From the NCBI RefSeq assembly GCF_905175385.1, contig NZ_HG992749.1:372001-436000 (forward strand): a stretch of DNA of 64,000 nucleotides, given 5' to 3'. Shown piece by piece: positions 45,259 to 55,043 of this stretch. Made by a program: the position numbers and the translations under genes. The stretch's first letter is position 1; each line of letters opens with the position of its first letter. Under the pieces are notes generated by a model. It was not told the DNA's origin and ran no database searches. It saw only the letters and a program-made list of their open reading frames with translations. Origin of the DNA: Vibrio sp. B1FLJ16. Lineage in GTDB: Bacteria; Pseudomonadota; Gammaproteobacteria; Enterobacterales; Vibrionaceae.

Positions 45259-46062
45259 ATGAGTTATTTTGAAGCCTTTATTTTGGCTCTTATCCAAGGA
45301 CTGACGGAGTTTTTGCCAATTTCCAGCTCTGCGCACCTGATTTTACCTTCCGCGATTCTTGGCTGGGAAGATCAGGGGCTGGCATTTGATGTGGCAGTGC
45401 ATGTCGGAACGCTAATGGCAGTCGTGATTTACTTCCGTCATGAAGTGATCACTTTGTTTCGGGCTTTGTTTGCGTCGATCTTCAAAGGTGATCGCAGCAA
45501 AGAAGCGAAACTGGCATGGATGATCGTAATTGCCACGATTCCGGCTTGTGTGTTTGGCTTACTGATGAAAGACATCATTGAAGTCTATTTGCGTAGTGCG
45601 TATGTCATCGCAACAACGACAATCGTATTTGGCTTACTGCTTTGGTGGGCGGATAAAAACGCAAAACTTGTGGCAGACGAATATCAGACTGGCTGGAAGA
45701 AAGCGCTGTTTATCGGTATTGCTCAGGCATTAGCAATGATACCGGGTACTTCGCGCTCTGGCGCAACTATTACGGCTGCACTTTACCTTGGCTTTACCCG
45801 TGAGGCTGCTGCTCGTTTCTCATTCCTGATGTCGATTCCAATCATCACGCTTGCCGGTAGTTACTTAGGCATGAAACTGGTGACCAGTGGTGAGCCAGTA
45901 CATGTCGGCTTTTTGCTGACAGGAATAGTGACGTCGTTTGTGAGTGCGTACCTTTGTATCTACTTCTTCCTAAAGATGATTTCACGCATGGGCATGACAC
46001 CGTTCGTGATTTACCGTCTTATTCTGGGTGTGGGCTTATTTGCTTTTTTGCTTAGTGCATAA
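45259..46062 (+). CDS. uppP: Undecaprenyl-diphosphate phosphatase
   Basis: The 267-residue integral membrane protein has the two catalytic motifs [12 protein letters not shown] and PGTSRSGAT. It recycles the lipid carrier for peptidoglycan and confers bacitracin tolerance. Last gene of folB-folK-uppP; a hairpin TGCAGCTTGC/GCAAGCTGCA follows at 46077-46102. Confidence 0.96.
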   Translation: MSYFEAFILALIQGLTEFLPISSSAHLILPSAILGWEDQGLAFDVAVHVGTLMAVVIYFRHEVITLFRALFASIFKGDRSKEAKLAWMIVIATIPACVFGLLMKDIIEVYLRSAYVIATTTIVFGLLLWWADKNAKLVADEYQTGWKKALFIGIAQALAMIPGTSRSGATITAALYLGFTREAAARFSFLMSIPIITLAGSYLGMKLVTSGEPVHVGFLLTGIVTSFVSAYLCIYFFLKMISRMGMTPFVIYRLILGVGLFAFLLSA

Positions 46063-46117
46063 CAAAACGTCTGTTTTGCAGCTTGCTTAACCGCAAGCTG
46101 CATTACTACACTACTGT

Positions 46118-46248
46118 GTCATTTTGAACAGCGACGAAGGAGCGTGATTCAGAATCTTCTCACCAGTATTTTTGTCTCAGCTCATTCCTAGCACCTCTCA
46201 GCGCGCTGATAGTAGATTCCTAGTCTCGCGAAGGCTCGCTGGAATGAC
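46118..46248. repeat. Dispersed repeat, GTCAT...ATGAC ends (copy 2, inverted)
   Basis: 131 bases, the reverse-complement relative of 43358-43492 (AGATTCCTAGTCTCGCGAAG and GCGACGAAGGAGCGTGATTC shared). The pair lies in inverted orientation around plsY-folB-folK-uppP. Confidence 0.75.
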
Positions 46249-46263
46249 GGAGATAAGCTCAGT

Positions 46264-47484
46264 TCACTTATGTAACGCGATTCTTACTGCTTCAATCCGG
46301 CGCTTTTCTTGTTCATCGCGAATGGCCGGTCCTTTGAAACCATCTTTGATGATTGCCTGAACATCTACCGCGGCTGCGGCCTGGTAAGCCGTGGTGAAAA
46401 TTTCAGCCTGCGGGTAAGGCTGCTCTTCCAGTCCTTTTCGCCCCGAGTGATCTGCCTGACAGCACAACAGAATATCCTGCAGGCGTTCGGCTTTTCTCCA
46501 TACATCAAATTTATTGAGTACTTTGATGATGGTTTGTGGTTTTAACTCGGCAGCGCGGTGAATGTTAGAATGCTGCTCGCAGACCATTAGGGCTAAATCA
46601 CGGAACTCGTTGGGTACACGCACCCGCTCACACAGTTTTTTTATCAGCTTTAAACCTGTATGACAGTGCATTTTGTGGCTTGGCCACTCACTCTTTGGTG
46701 TGACGCCTTTACCGAGATCATGAACTTGCGCGGCGAAGCGTACTGGCAGCGAAGAGCTAAGTTTCGCGGCTTGCTCCGCCACCATTAGGGTATGAATTCC
46801 GGTATCGATTTCAGGGTGCCATTTTTCAGGTTGAGGCACACCAAACAGCGCATCAATTTCTGGCAGTACAATGGCCAAAGCTCCACACTCACGCAATACA
46901 GACAGAAAGACATCGGGACGCGGTGAAGAGAGGGATTTATGCCATTCCTGCCAGACGCGCTCTGGTGTTAGTGTATCGAGCTCACCGGACTGGGACATAT
47001 CCAGCATCAGTTGCATTGTCTCACCGGCTACTGTGAATCCGAATGGTGCGAGCTTGGCAGCAAAGCGGGCCACACGCAGGACCCTGAGCGGATCTTCGAT
47101 AAAGGCATCGGAGACATGACGCAGAACCCGGCTGTTAAGATCATCTTGGCCGCCGTATGGATCGTACAGCTTGCCATTGTCATCCATTGCCATCGCATTG
47201 ATGGTCAGATCGCGTCGTATTAGATCTTCTTCTAACGTTACATCCTGATCAAAGAAGCATTCAAAACCTGTATATCCGGTTCCTGACTTTCTCTCTGTTC
47301 GTGCAAGCGCATGTTCTTCTTTGTTCTGTGGATGAAGAAAAACGGGAAAATCTTTCCCGACAGCAGTGTATCCTTTGGCGAGCATCATTTCCGGTGTGGC
47401 ACCAACCACAACCCAGTCATTATCATAACTCTCGATCCCGAGCAATTTGTCCCGTACGGCACCACCAACTAAGTAAACTTGCAC
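46264..47484 (-). CDS. cca: CCA tRNA nucleotidyltransferase, multifunctional
   Basis: The 406-residue protein has the class II nucleotidyltransferase head LVGGAVRDKLLG with the catalytic pair YDNDWVVVG, the RRDLTINAMA motif, and a C-terminal HD phosphohydrolase domain (AAQVHDLGKGVTP). It adds or repairs the CCA end of tRNAs. Divergent from gspA. Confidence 0.96.
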   Translation of the reverse strand: MQVYLVGGAVRDKLLGIESYDNDWVVVGATPEMMLAKGYTAVGKDFPVFLHPQNKEEHALARTERKSGTGYTGFECFFDQDVTLEEDLIRRDLTINAMAMDDNGKLYDPYGGQDDLNSRVLRHVSDAFIEDPLRVLRVARFAAKLAPFGFTVAGETMQLMLDMSQSGELDTLTPERVWQEWHKSLSSPRPDVFLSVLRECGALAIVLPEIDALFGVPQPEKWHPEIDTGIHTLMVAEQAAKLSSSLPVRFAAQVHDLGKGVTPKSEWPSHKMHCHTGLKLIKKLCERVRVPNEFRDLALMVCEQHSNIHRAAELKPQTIIKVLNKFDVWRKAERLQDILLCCQADHSGRKGLEEQPYPQAEIFTTAYQAAAAVDVQAIIKDGFKGPAIRDEQEKRRIEAVRIALHK

Positions 47485-47612
47485 GAATAACCTCTTAATT
47501 TACTGATATGTCGTTGGACATTGTAGCAAGCAATGGTACTTTTCTTTAATCTCAACAACAGATGTATTTTGTGTCTGATGGTTAAGCGGGCGGGTTTTTA
47601 GCTGGAGATCCT

Positions 47613-49238
47613 ATGTATAAGGACTTTTTCGGGTTTGTAGAGCAACCTTTTTCGATTGTTCCAAGCTCACGTTATCTGTATCTGAGCCAACGGCATAAGG
47701 AGGCGATCACGCATTTAAAAGCCGGGCTGGGCGATGGTGGCGGATTTGCCATGCTCACAGGGGAAGTCGGTACGGGTAAAACCACGGTGGCGAAAGCGAT
47801 GCTGGCGAACCTGGACGAAAGCACTAAGGCTGGCTTGATCCTTAACCCAACCTTTTCGACGCGGGACTTACTTGAGGCGATCTGCGATGAATTTAAGATT
47901 ATCTACCCGCAAGATGCAACGCTGAAACAGCTAAGCCAAGTCATTCATAATTACCTGTTGAGCAACCACAATGCCGGTTGGCAGACTTTGCTGGTTATAG
48001 ATGAAGCGCAACATCTAGCCTCTGAAGTTTTAGAGCAGCTGCGTCTTCTGACCAATTTAGAAACAGAGTCCCGAAAGCTGCTTAAAGTGCTTTTGGTCGG
48101 TCAGCCAGAGTTGCAGCGTTTATTGCAAACGACCCAGCTACGTCAGCTTGCACAACGTATTACCGGACGCTATCACCTGCTACCTCTTGATATAAATGAA
48201 ACAGCGGATTACATCGCATTTCGATTGCATACTGCCGGTGGTGACCAACAGCTGTTCAGTCGTAGCTGTTGTAAGACAATTGCCAAATACAGCCACGGTA
48301 TCCCGCGGCTGATAAACCTTATCTGTGATAAAGCGCTGTACATCAGTTATCAGCAAGGCAGTGTGGTTGTCGACAGACAGACAGTTTCAAACGCCTGTCA
48401 TGAAGTTATGCAGTTTCAGGCTGATATTTATCAGCAGGGCAGCAAACCTCGCCCGTTTGTGCGCAGAACACTCACCTGGCCTACATGGGGCTCGGCGCTT
48501 ATCGGTATAGCCGCAGCGTGTGGCGTCGGTTGGGCGGTAATCAATTATCCGGTACCACCAGTTTCACAGTTTTTACAACAAACGGTTTCGGTCGGCGCTT
48601 TAGACCGGGCAGTGGTGCCTGAGCAACTCAGCAATGATCAGCGTGAACAGCTGTTTTTACAGAAAGAATCGAATCTTTTGGTTAAAGAGCTATACCGTCT
48701 ATGGGGGTATCACGCTTACATCGGAGATAGCCTCTGCTTATCTGAAGCGCTATCCACTATGGTATGTGAGCGAAAAGTGGCGACATGGCCAATGTTGATG
48801 GAACAAAGCAGGCCTGTAATTTTAGAGCTTAATGATCACGGTGAGACAGGCTATGTGATTTTATACGCTATCGGAAAGGATAAAGTCGAAGTGCTTAATG
48901 GTAAGCAACGTCTACGACTGCCGATCTCCTGGCTGACACCGATGTGGCAGGGTAATATCATTGAACTCTGGCAAGCGCCGCTCAAAGGTACATTACGTAT
49001 GAATATGGAAGGGGCTGCAATTGAAGTGCTGGATCAATTACTTGCAGAAGCACTCAATGAAGCACCTTTAGGTAAGTCCATATTTGATACTGAGATGAAA
49101 AAACGTGTCGAGTACTTCCAGCGCATGCAAGGTATTGGGGTCGATGGTATTGCCGGACAGCTTACTCTGGATCGATTACAGCAAAGTGTGCAGCCTGAAG
49201 CGCCGTCTCTGGTAAGTATAGTTAGGGAGGACGTGTAG
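47613..49238 (+). CDS. gspA: Type II secretion ATPase GspA/ExeA
   Basis: The 541-residue protein MYKDFFGFVEQPFSIVPSSR has an AAA domain with Walker A GEVGTGKT and Walker B TLLVIDEAQHL, one membrane segment near residue 290-310, and a C-terminal peptidoglycan-binding domain (VEYFQRMQGIGVDGIAGQLT). With GspB it remodels peptidoglycan so that the secretin can assemble. The stop overlaps the gspB start by one base. Confidence 0.92.
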   Translation: MYKDFFGFVEQPFSIVPSSRYLYLSQRHKEAITHLKAGLGDGGGFAMLTGEVGTGKTTVAKAMLANLDESTKAGLILNPTFSTRDLLEAICDEFKIIYPQDATLKQLSQVIHNYLLSNHNAGWQTLLVIDEAQHLASEVLEQLRLLTNLETESRKLLKVLLVGQPELQRLLQTTQLRQLAQRITGRYHLLPLDINETADYIAFRLHTAGGDQQLFSRSCCKTIAKYSHGIPRLINLICDKALYISYQQGSVVVDRQTVSNACHEVMQFQADIYQQGSKPRPFVRRTLTWPTWGSALIGIAAACGVGWAVINYPVPPVSQFLQQTVSVGALDRAVVPEQLSNDQREQLFLQKESNLLVKELYRLWGYHAYIGDSLCLSEALSTMVCERKVATWPMLMEQSRPVILELNDHGETGYVILYAIGKDKVEVLNGKQRLRLPISWLTPMWQGNIIELWQAPLKGTLRMNMEGAAIEVLDQLLAEALNEAPLGKSIFDTEMKKRVEYFQRMQGIGVDGIAGQLTLDRLQQSVQPEAPSLVSIVREDV

Positions 49239-49891
49239 TGTCTGTTGTAAAACATACCAGCCTGTTACTTTTACCTGTTGGAGTTTCTGTCCTTGCTGCT
49301 GCTTACTATCTTGAGATGCAGAATGCAAAGACTGACACTAAAACTAAAGCCAATACTGCAGCCAGTATTCAGCGATTCCAAGTGCTCGATTACCCTGAAA
49401 GCAATAAACTGACTCAGCTGACAAGAGAGTGGCCAACTGCTGAGCATTCAGGTGGCACCGAAGCTAACTTACCGGCAGCAGAATATGTGAGCAGTACTGA
49501 CAATTCCCCATCATCCCGTGTTAACGACGAAGAGTTAGGGTTATCTCTGGGGGATATCGACTTGTCTTCTCTGTCTCCCGGTTTAGCGATGAAGGTCGAG
49601 AATGCGCTTTCCGGTAAGGGTAAATCTGGTTTGCAACCCCCGACATCATTGAATGATCTGGAGGGCAATACTCAGCGATGGCGAGGGCGTCTTCCTGCGC
49701 TGAACTTACAGACGCATATGTATGCTAGTGATGCAAATCGCCGATGGGTAAAAATTAATAACGTCGAATATCATCAGGGGGAAGTGGTGGACGGCCAGGT
49801 GACGCTTAAAGAGATTCAACCGCAAGCGGTGATCGTCGAGTTTCAGGGCGAGCAGATCCGTATTCCTGCACTTTATGAGTGGCAAGGCTAA
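49238..49891 (+). CDS. gspB: Type II secretion assembly protein GspB/ExeB
   Basis: The 217-residue protein starts at GTG 49238, coupled to gspA. It has an N-terminal membrane anchor (LLLLPVGVSVLAAAYYL), a variable linker and a conserved C-terminal periplasmic domain (WVKINNVEYHQGEVVDGQVT, KEIQPQAVIVEFQGEQIRIP) of the GspB type. Partner of GspA. Confidence 0.9.
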   Translation: MSVVKHTSLLLLPVGVSVLAAAYYLEMQNAKTDTKTKANTAASIQRFQVLDYPESNKLTQLTREWPTAEHSGGTEANLPAAEYVSSTDNSPSSRVNDEELGLSLGDIDLSSLSPGLAMKVENALSGKGKSGLQPPTSLNDLEGNTQRWRGRLPALNLQTHMYASDANRRWVKINNVEYHQGEVVDGQVTLKEIQPQAVIVEFQGEQIRIPALYEWQG

Positions 49892-49916
49892 TACTCTTAC
49901 CGAGTCCCATATAAAA

Positions 49917-49939
49917 AAAGGCCACAATCTGTGGCCTTT
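49917..49939. terminator. Bidirectional terminator between gspB and the SH3 gene
   Basis: AAAGGCCACA/TGTGGCCTTT with an ATC loop and A and T runs on the two sides, between convergent genes. Confidence 0.88.
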
Positions 49940-49996
49940 ATAGTATTTGTCCGTGAGCAATTATCTACTACGAATTGGTATTACTACGGTTGGTTA

Positions 49997-50608
49997 TTAA
50001 GCCCAGCCGTTAGGAGAGCGCTTTCTGCGAGGAATAAGGTGAGGAAGGACCAAACCAAATAGCAGACCTACACCAGCAACACCACCACCATAGGTAAAGT
50101 ATTTAAGCAGCATGTCATCTTTTTGCGTATCAAGCTTAGCGCGAAGTTCACGGTTCTCAGTCTCAACGGAAGTCAGCTGATCGCTGATTTCAGAGTACTT
50201 GTTCTCAAGCTCTGCGATTTGCTGGTTGCGCGTGTCCAGGGATTCCACCAGACCTGCTTTTTCTGTATCTGAAGTCTGACGAGCGTTTGCCAGTTGTTCT
50301 TTTACTTCAGCCAGCTCTTTTTCGATGCGAGGCAGGCGAATTGCCATGCTCTCTTTATTAGTGACAAATTTGCTTTGAACCCAGCCAGTACGACCACGGG
50401 AGTCACGTACTTGCGTGTATTCAGTCTCTTTGTTTACGTTGAGTAGTTGTACCTGAGAGCCAGCGTCAATACTACCAATGATGCGGTAAGTGTTATTTGG
50501 ACCTGAGTGCATATAAGTGAATAGTTCATCAGCAATATAACGGTTTGCAGCTAGTGCTGTTGGCGCGGCTAGCAGAGTAAACAAAACCGTGATGATTAGT
50601 TTTTTCAC
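49997..50608 (-). CDS. SH3 domain membrane protein, YgiM type (TIGR04211)
   Basis: The 203-residue protein has a signal peptide (MKKLIITVLFTLLAAPTALA), a bacterial SH3 domain (RYIADELFTYMHSGPNNTYR...GRTGWVQSKFV), a coiled coil (about 90-165) and a C-terminal membrane helix (YGGGVAGVGLLFGLVLPHLI) with a basic end. The SH3 domain should be periplasmic. The precise role is not known. Confidence 0.88.
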   Translation of the reverse strand: MKKLIITVLFTLLAAPTALAANRYIADELFTYMHSGPNNTYRIIGSIDAGSQVQLLNVNKETEYTQVRDSRGRTGWVQSKFVTNKESMAIRLPRIEKELAEVKEQLANARQTSDTEKAGLVESLDTRNQQIAELENKYSEISDQLTSVETENRELRAKLDTQKDDMLLKYFTYGGGVAGVGLLFGLVLPHLIPRRKRSPNGWA

Positions 50609-50787
50609 AGTAAATCCCTTAACGATTTTTCTTGGATTAGCGTGGCCACCGAATGATTGGAGCCGGAATTAGGTGAATAGTATGCAGTTTCAAACGTTGG
50701 TGCAACAAAGAAGGGAGGCAATGCCTCCCTTTCTGTATGATTTTCGTCAATAATGACAAAACGCTAACATTCTACTGACGGATGTCT

Positions 50788-52047
50788 TTAAGCAAACATC
50801 GCCTGGATTGCGTAGAAGAATACCACGGCTAATAACGCACCAGCTGGTAGAGTAACAATCCAAGAAGCAACAATGTTACGTACTACGCCCAGGTTAAGGG
50901 CTGCGATACCACGAGCAAAACCTACCCCCAGAACCGCACCAACCAGTGTCTGTGTGGTTGAGATTGGCAGACCAGTACCAGATGCCAGAACTACTGTACA
51001 TGCTGTTGCAAGCTGAGCGGCAAAACCACGGCTTGGTGTCAGTTCAGTGATGCCAGTACCAACAGTTGCCATTACTTTGTGACCCATTGTAGCAAGGCCG
51101 ACAACGATACCGATACCACCCAGTGGAAGAATCCACCATGCGATAGTGCTTTTCGCGGTAACCTGACCCAAGTGTTCAACAGTAGATACTACCGCTGACA
51201 GAGGACCAATCGCGTTTGCTACGTCGTTTGAACCGTGTGCAAATGCCATTGCACAAGCGGTGATAACCATTAGCACACTGAAGATACCTTCAACACCAGA
51301 GAAGCCATGATCGTCTTCACGGTTAGCGAACTTCTTCTGAATGTAAACATAGCCGCCAGCCATCACTAGAGCTGATACCGCTGCTGACCACATCCATGCT
51401 TCGCCGTTAGTCAGGTGAAGACCAACGTGCTTCAGACCTTTTTTGATGGTTACCAGTGCAATCACCATAGTTGTGATAAACATGTATACCGGAACAAAGC
51501 GTTTAGCGTTGAATAATGGCTTTTCAGTATCGAAGATCAGGCGTTGAGCGCTGACAAAGATAACGTAAGCAAAGAAGCCTGAGATAACCGGAGTAATGAT
51601 CCAACTACCTACAATCCCTTGAACACTGCCCCAGTCGACTGCTTCTGTACCTACCGATACACACGCAAAACCGATGATTGCACCGATGATAGAGTGTGTC
51701 GTTGACACAGGCCAGCCCATGTAAGACGCAAGCAGTAGCCAAGTACCAGCCGCTAGTAGCGCTGACATCATGCCGAAAACCAGAACATCAGGCTGGTGGG
51801 CAAATAGAGATGTTTCGATAACACCTTTACGGATAGTGTCGGTTACTTCACCACCTGCAAGATATGCACCCGCAAATTCGAAGATCATCGCAATGATGAT
51901 AGCTTGTTTTACGGTTAGCGCTTTTGAGCCTACTGATGTACCCATCGCATTGGCAACGTCATTCGCACCAATACCAATAGCCATCATAAAACCAAAAACA
52001 GCTGCAACAATAATCAGGACAGTGCCGTAGTTCGCAAGGATATCCAT
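50788..52047 (-). CDS. pitA: Low-affinity inorganic phosphate transporter
   Basis: The 419-residue membrane protein of the PiT family has the duplicated signatures GANDVANAMGTSVGSKALT and GSNDVANAIGPLSAVVSTV. It imports metal-phosphate with protons or sodium. It follows the DUF47 gene by 131 bases, the usual pair. Confidence 0.94.
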   Translation of the reverse strand: MDILANYGTVLIIVAAVFGFMMAIGIGANDVANAMGTSVGSKALTVKQAIIIAMIFEFAGAYLAGGEVTDTIRKGVIETSLFAHQPDVLVFGMMSALLAAGTWLLLASYMGWPVSTTHSIIGAIIGFACVSVGTEAVDWGSVQGIVGSWIITPVISGFFAYVIFVSAQRLIFDTEKPLFNAKRFVPVYMFITTMVIALVTIKKGLKHVGLHLTNGEAWMWSAAVSALVMAGGYVYIQKKFANREDDHGFSGVEGIFSVLMVITACAMAFAHGSNDVANAIGPLSAVVSTVEHLGQVTAKSTIAWWILPLGGIGIVVGLATMGHKVMATVGTGITELTPSRGFAAQLATACTVVLASGTGLPISTTQTLVGAVLGVGFARGIAALNLGVVRNIVASWIVTLPAGALLAVVFFYAIQAMFA

Positions 52048-52178
52048 CGTAATACCTAGTTGTTTTATAACAAGCGGAACACAATTCTGCGCGCGCCAAA
52101 TCCACAGGAGATGAAAATGGTCATCGTCCCTAATGACACGTGCATATTATGCTCTTCGTTATGTCGTTAACTTATGTT

Positions 52179-52865
52179 TTAAGATCGAGACAGCATGACT
52201 TCCAAACGAGCACCTACGCGCTGCGCCTGGTCGGCAATACCACCTACCCATTCAAGAATCTTGTACAAGAACATGACATCGATAGGGTTCATGTCAGATT
52301 CAATTGCCATTAGTTGCTGGCGAAGTTCAATCTGCATTGCATCGGTATCATCTTCTATGACGTCTAGCTGATGAATCATTTCAGCAACAAGTGTTACTTC
52401 ACGGCCTTTGAAGCCGGTTTCTAGCAATTCATCAAGTTCATTAATTACCTTTTGTGCCTGATCAGCAGCGTCAAGACAACGTTGAACGTAAGCGAGGAAA
52501 TTTGGTTGGAGCGCCTCAGGAATGACAAGTTGGCGACCATATACACGGCCTGCGATGTCTTTCGCTAAGTTAGCAAGTTTGTCCTGTTGAGTCAGAAGCT
52601 CAAGCATGTCAGTACGGTCTACTGGCATAAACAAACCGCGAGGCAGTTTTAGACGGATTTCACGTTTCAGCTCATCCGCTTCTTTCTCCAGATGAGAAAT
52701 CTGAGCACGGATTTCAGCTGCTTTTTCCCAGTCACCCTTTGAAGAGACTTCAAAGAAGTTTACTAGGTGTGAACAACATTCGTTGACACAGACAACGTGG
52801 CGTTGCAAAGGCTTAATTGGGGACTTTGCAAATAACCCCATAATTGTATTTACTGGCATGGTCAT
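52179..52865 (-). CDS. DUF47 / PhoU-like protein (TIGR00153)
   Basis: The 228-residue helical protein (MPVNTIMGLFAKSPIKPLQR; AAEIRAQISHLEKEADELKR; LPRGLFMPVDRTDMLELLTQ) has the PhoU-like repeat with acidic metal-binding residues. It probably regulates the PitA transporter encoded next. Confidence 0.92.
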   Translation of the reverse strand: MTMPVNTIMGLFAKSPIKPLQRHVVCVNECCSHLVNFFEVSSKGDWEKAAEIRAQISHLEKEADELKREIRLKLPRGLFMPVDRTDMLELLTQQDKLANLAKDIAGRVYGRQLVIPEALQPNFLAYVQRCLDAADQAQKVINELDELLETGFKGREVTLVAEMIHQLDVIEDDTDAMQIELRQQLMAIESDMNPIDVMFLYKILEWVGGIADQAQRVGARLEVMLSRS

Positions 52866-53071
52866 TCAACCTAATAACTATAACCTTAAAAAAACATACA
52901 CCATTTCTTGAGTCTTGGCGAAATGTTGAGCGATGGCTATAAAGGCGCGCATGTTAACCCATTAAATCGCTCATTTAAACTGTTTTAGATCATCAATCTG
53001 GCGATATTTCTTTCTTGCCGTGTAAGAAAATACGCAATATCCTGTTTCTATCTGCTTTGAAAGGTATAGCT

Positions 53072-54604
53072 ATGGAAACCGAAATAGAACTGAAGTTTTT
53101 TGTTTCTCCTGAATTTTCAGAAACTTTAAAGGGAAAGATTTCTGAGACAAAAGTACTTCAGCATAGTTGTCGTGACTTGGGTAACACCTACTTTGATACC
53201 GCCGACAAGTGGTTAAGAAAGCATGACATTGGTTTAAGAATTCGCCGTTTTGATGATGTTTTTGTCCAGACAGTGAAAACCGCAGGACGCGTCGTCGCAG
53301 GTTTGCACCAAAGACCCGAATACAATGCTGAACACACGGGCAATGAGCCTAAGCTCTCGCTTCACCCTTCTGATATCTGGCCTGCCGGCAAAGATGTCGA
53401 GACCTTGCAATTCGAACTTTCTCCGCTTTTTTCCACCAATTTCACTCGCGAGCAGTGGCTGATTGGCATGCCTGATGGTAGTCAGGTTGAGGTTGCCTTC
53501 GATCAGGGTATGGTTGTCGCGCAAGGTGAGGACGGAGAAGAGAGACAGGAACCCATTTGTGAAGTCGAGCTGGAACTGAAATCTGGTCAGACGGATGCGC
53601 TGTTCACGCTGGCCCGCAGTTTTTGTGAAAGCGGCGGAATGCGTCTCGGAAACCTGAGCAAGGCAGCAAAAGGCTACCGTTTAGCGACAGGATACACGGG
53701 TGATGAAGTTAAACCGCTTGCTCTAGTAAACAGCAGCAGCACTGACACTGTAGAGTACTGCCTGATTAACTCTTTAGAGCACGCATTATCACACTGGCAT
53801 TACCATGAACAAATTTACGCAGAGCGTGAGTGTGTTGAAGCGCTGCGTGAAATCAACAATGCAATCCGCTTTATTCGTCAGACACTGACCATCTTTGGCG
53901 ATATCGTGCCTCGCCGGGCGAGTGCAATACTGCGCCAAGAGCTGAAATGGCTTGAAGAAGAGCTTGTATGGCTGGATGAACATGCTCACCTTGAAGAGTT
54001 ACTTGATGACAAGGGCAATGTACTGCGTAAGCTGGATGCGCGTAAATTCTTAGTTTCTGAGTTAACTCAACAGCTGCAGGAATTGCCGGGCCGTGAAGAA
54101 GTCCTGGAGTTGCTGAGTTCAGCGCGCTACACCGGCTTGCTACTTGATCTGAGTCGTTGGATCCTCGCTCGCGGATGGCAGCCGTTTCTTGATGACAAAG
54201 CACGTGAGAAAATGGCAAGCAACATCTTACCTTTTTCTGTGACACAGCTGGATCGTACCTGGGCGGAGTTAATGGAAGCCTTCCCGGTTGAGCGGGATCT
54301 TTCAGCGCAGGATTATGTTGACCAGCGTTACCGTTTGCTGCGCAATCTTTACACCGGAATTGGCTTTGCCAGTCTTTACAGCAGCGATGACCGCAACAGC
54401 TTCCGTTTGCCATGGGCCGATCTGGCGCACGGTATAGATGATCTGCTGATGCTGAATCATTTGCTGCCGTTGGTGGATATGCTGCAGGATGATGAAAAAG
54501 AGCAGTTAGAGCGCTGGCTACATCGTCAGGAGCGTTCGATTTTACATGCTATGGATCAAACCCGCGCGATCAGCATTGAAGCTCAGCCTTACTGGCGAGA
54601 ATAA
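53072..54604 (+). CDS. ygiF: Inorganic triphosphatase, CYTH plus CHAD domains
   Basis: 510 residues from ATG 53072; an in-frame ATG at 53015 adds nonconserved residues. METEIELKF carries the ExExK signature of the CYTH tunnel, and the CHAD helical domain starts near residue 200 with conserved histidines and basic residues (ALSHWHYHEQ, EALREINNAIRFIRQTL). It hydrolyses inorganic triphosphate; CHAD binds polyphosphate. A terminator lies at 54623-54653. Confidence 0.93.
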   Translation: METEIELKFFVSPEFSETLKGKISETKVLQHSCRDLGNTYFDTADKWLRKHDIGLRIRRFDDVFVQTVKTAGRVVAGLHQRPEYNAEHTGNEPKLSLHPSDIWPAGKDVETLQFELSPLFSTNFTREQWLIGMPDGSQVEVAFDQGMVVAQGEDGEERQEPICEVELELKSGQTDALFTLARSFCESGGMRLGNLSKAAKGYRLATGYTGDEVKPLALVNSSSTDTVEYCLINSLEHALSHWHYHEQIYAERECVEALREINNAIRFIRQTLTIFGDIVPRRASAILRQELKWLEEELVWLDEHAHLEELLDDKGNVLRKLDARKFLVSELTQQLQELPGREEVLELLSSARYTGLLLDLSRWILARGWQPFLDDKAREKMASNILPFSVTQLDRTWAELMEAFPVERDLSAQDYVDQRYRLLRNLYTGIGFASLYSSDDRNSFRLPWADLAHGIDDLLMLNHLLPLVDMLQDDEKEQLERWLHRQERSILHAMDQTRAISIEAQPYWRE

Positions 54605-54622
54605 TCTAACCTCATCTAGTAA

Positions 54623-54653
54623 AAACAGGACCTTACAGGTCCTGTTTTTGTTT
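54623..54653 (+). terminator. ygiF terminator
   Basis: AACAGGACCT/AGGTCCTGTT stem followed by a T run. The remaining gap to 55043 holds a 13-bp perfect dyad (AATCCCCATTGAT ... ATCAATGGGGATT, 54741-54779) and no gene. Confidence 0.88.
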
Positions 54654-55043
54654 GTGCTGATTACCTGCTTGCCGCAACCCCAAAGAGAATCTGTTAGCTA
54701 AAGCGCCTTTTCTATTGAATATATTCAATGCTGTTTCATAAATCCCCATTGATAGCTTTAGCTCAAATCAATGGGGATTCAAAGAGAAAAATATTACAGA
54801 TTATCTATTCCGGACCGATAAGAGGTGGACGGGTTTTGCGGATAATTGCAGCATCTGACAGGCTTTAGGTCACAAATACCATGAAAAGGGTAGGGCTAAA
54901 TGATAAAACTCTCATTGGTCATATGCTGTTTTTGATATCGTTGACTTTCATATGAAACGCGAAGTAAAACGCGTCATAGAACCCGAATATAAACATTACT
55001 ATAAGAGCTGAAAATCACTATAAGACTCGGTGGAGAACTGACA

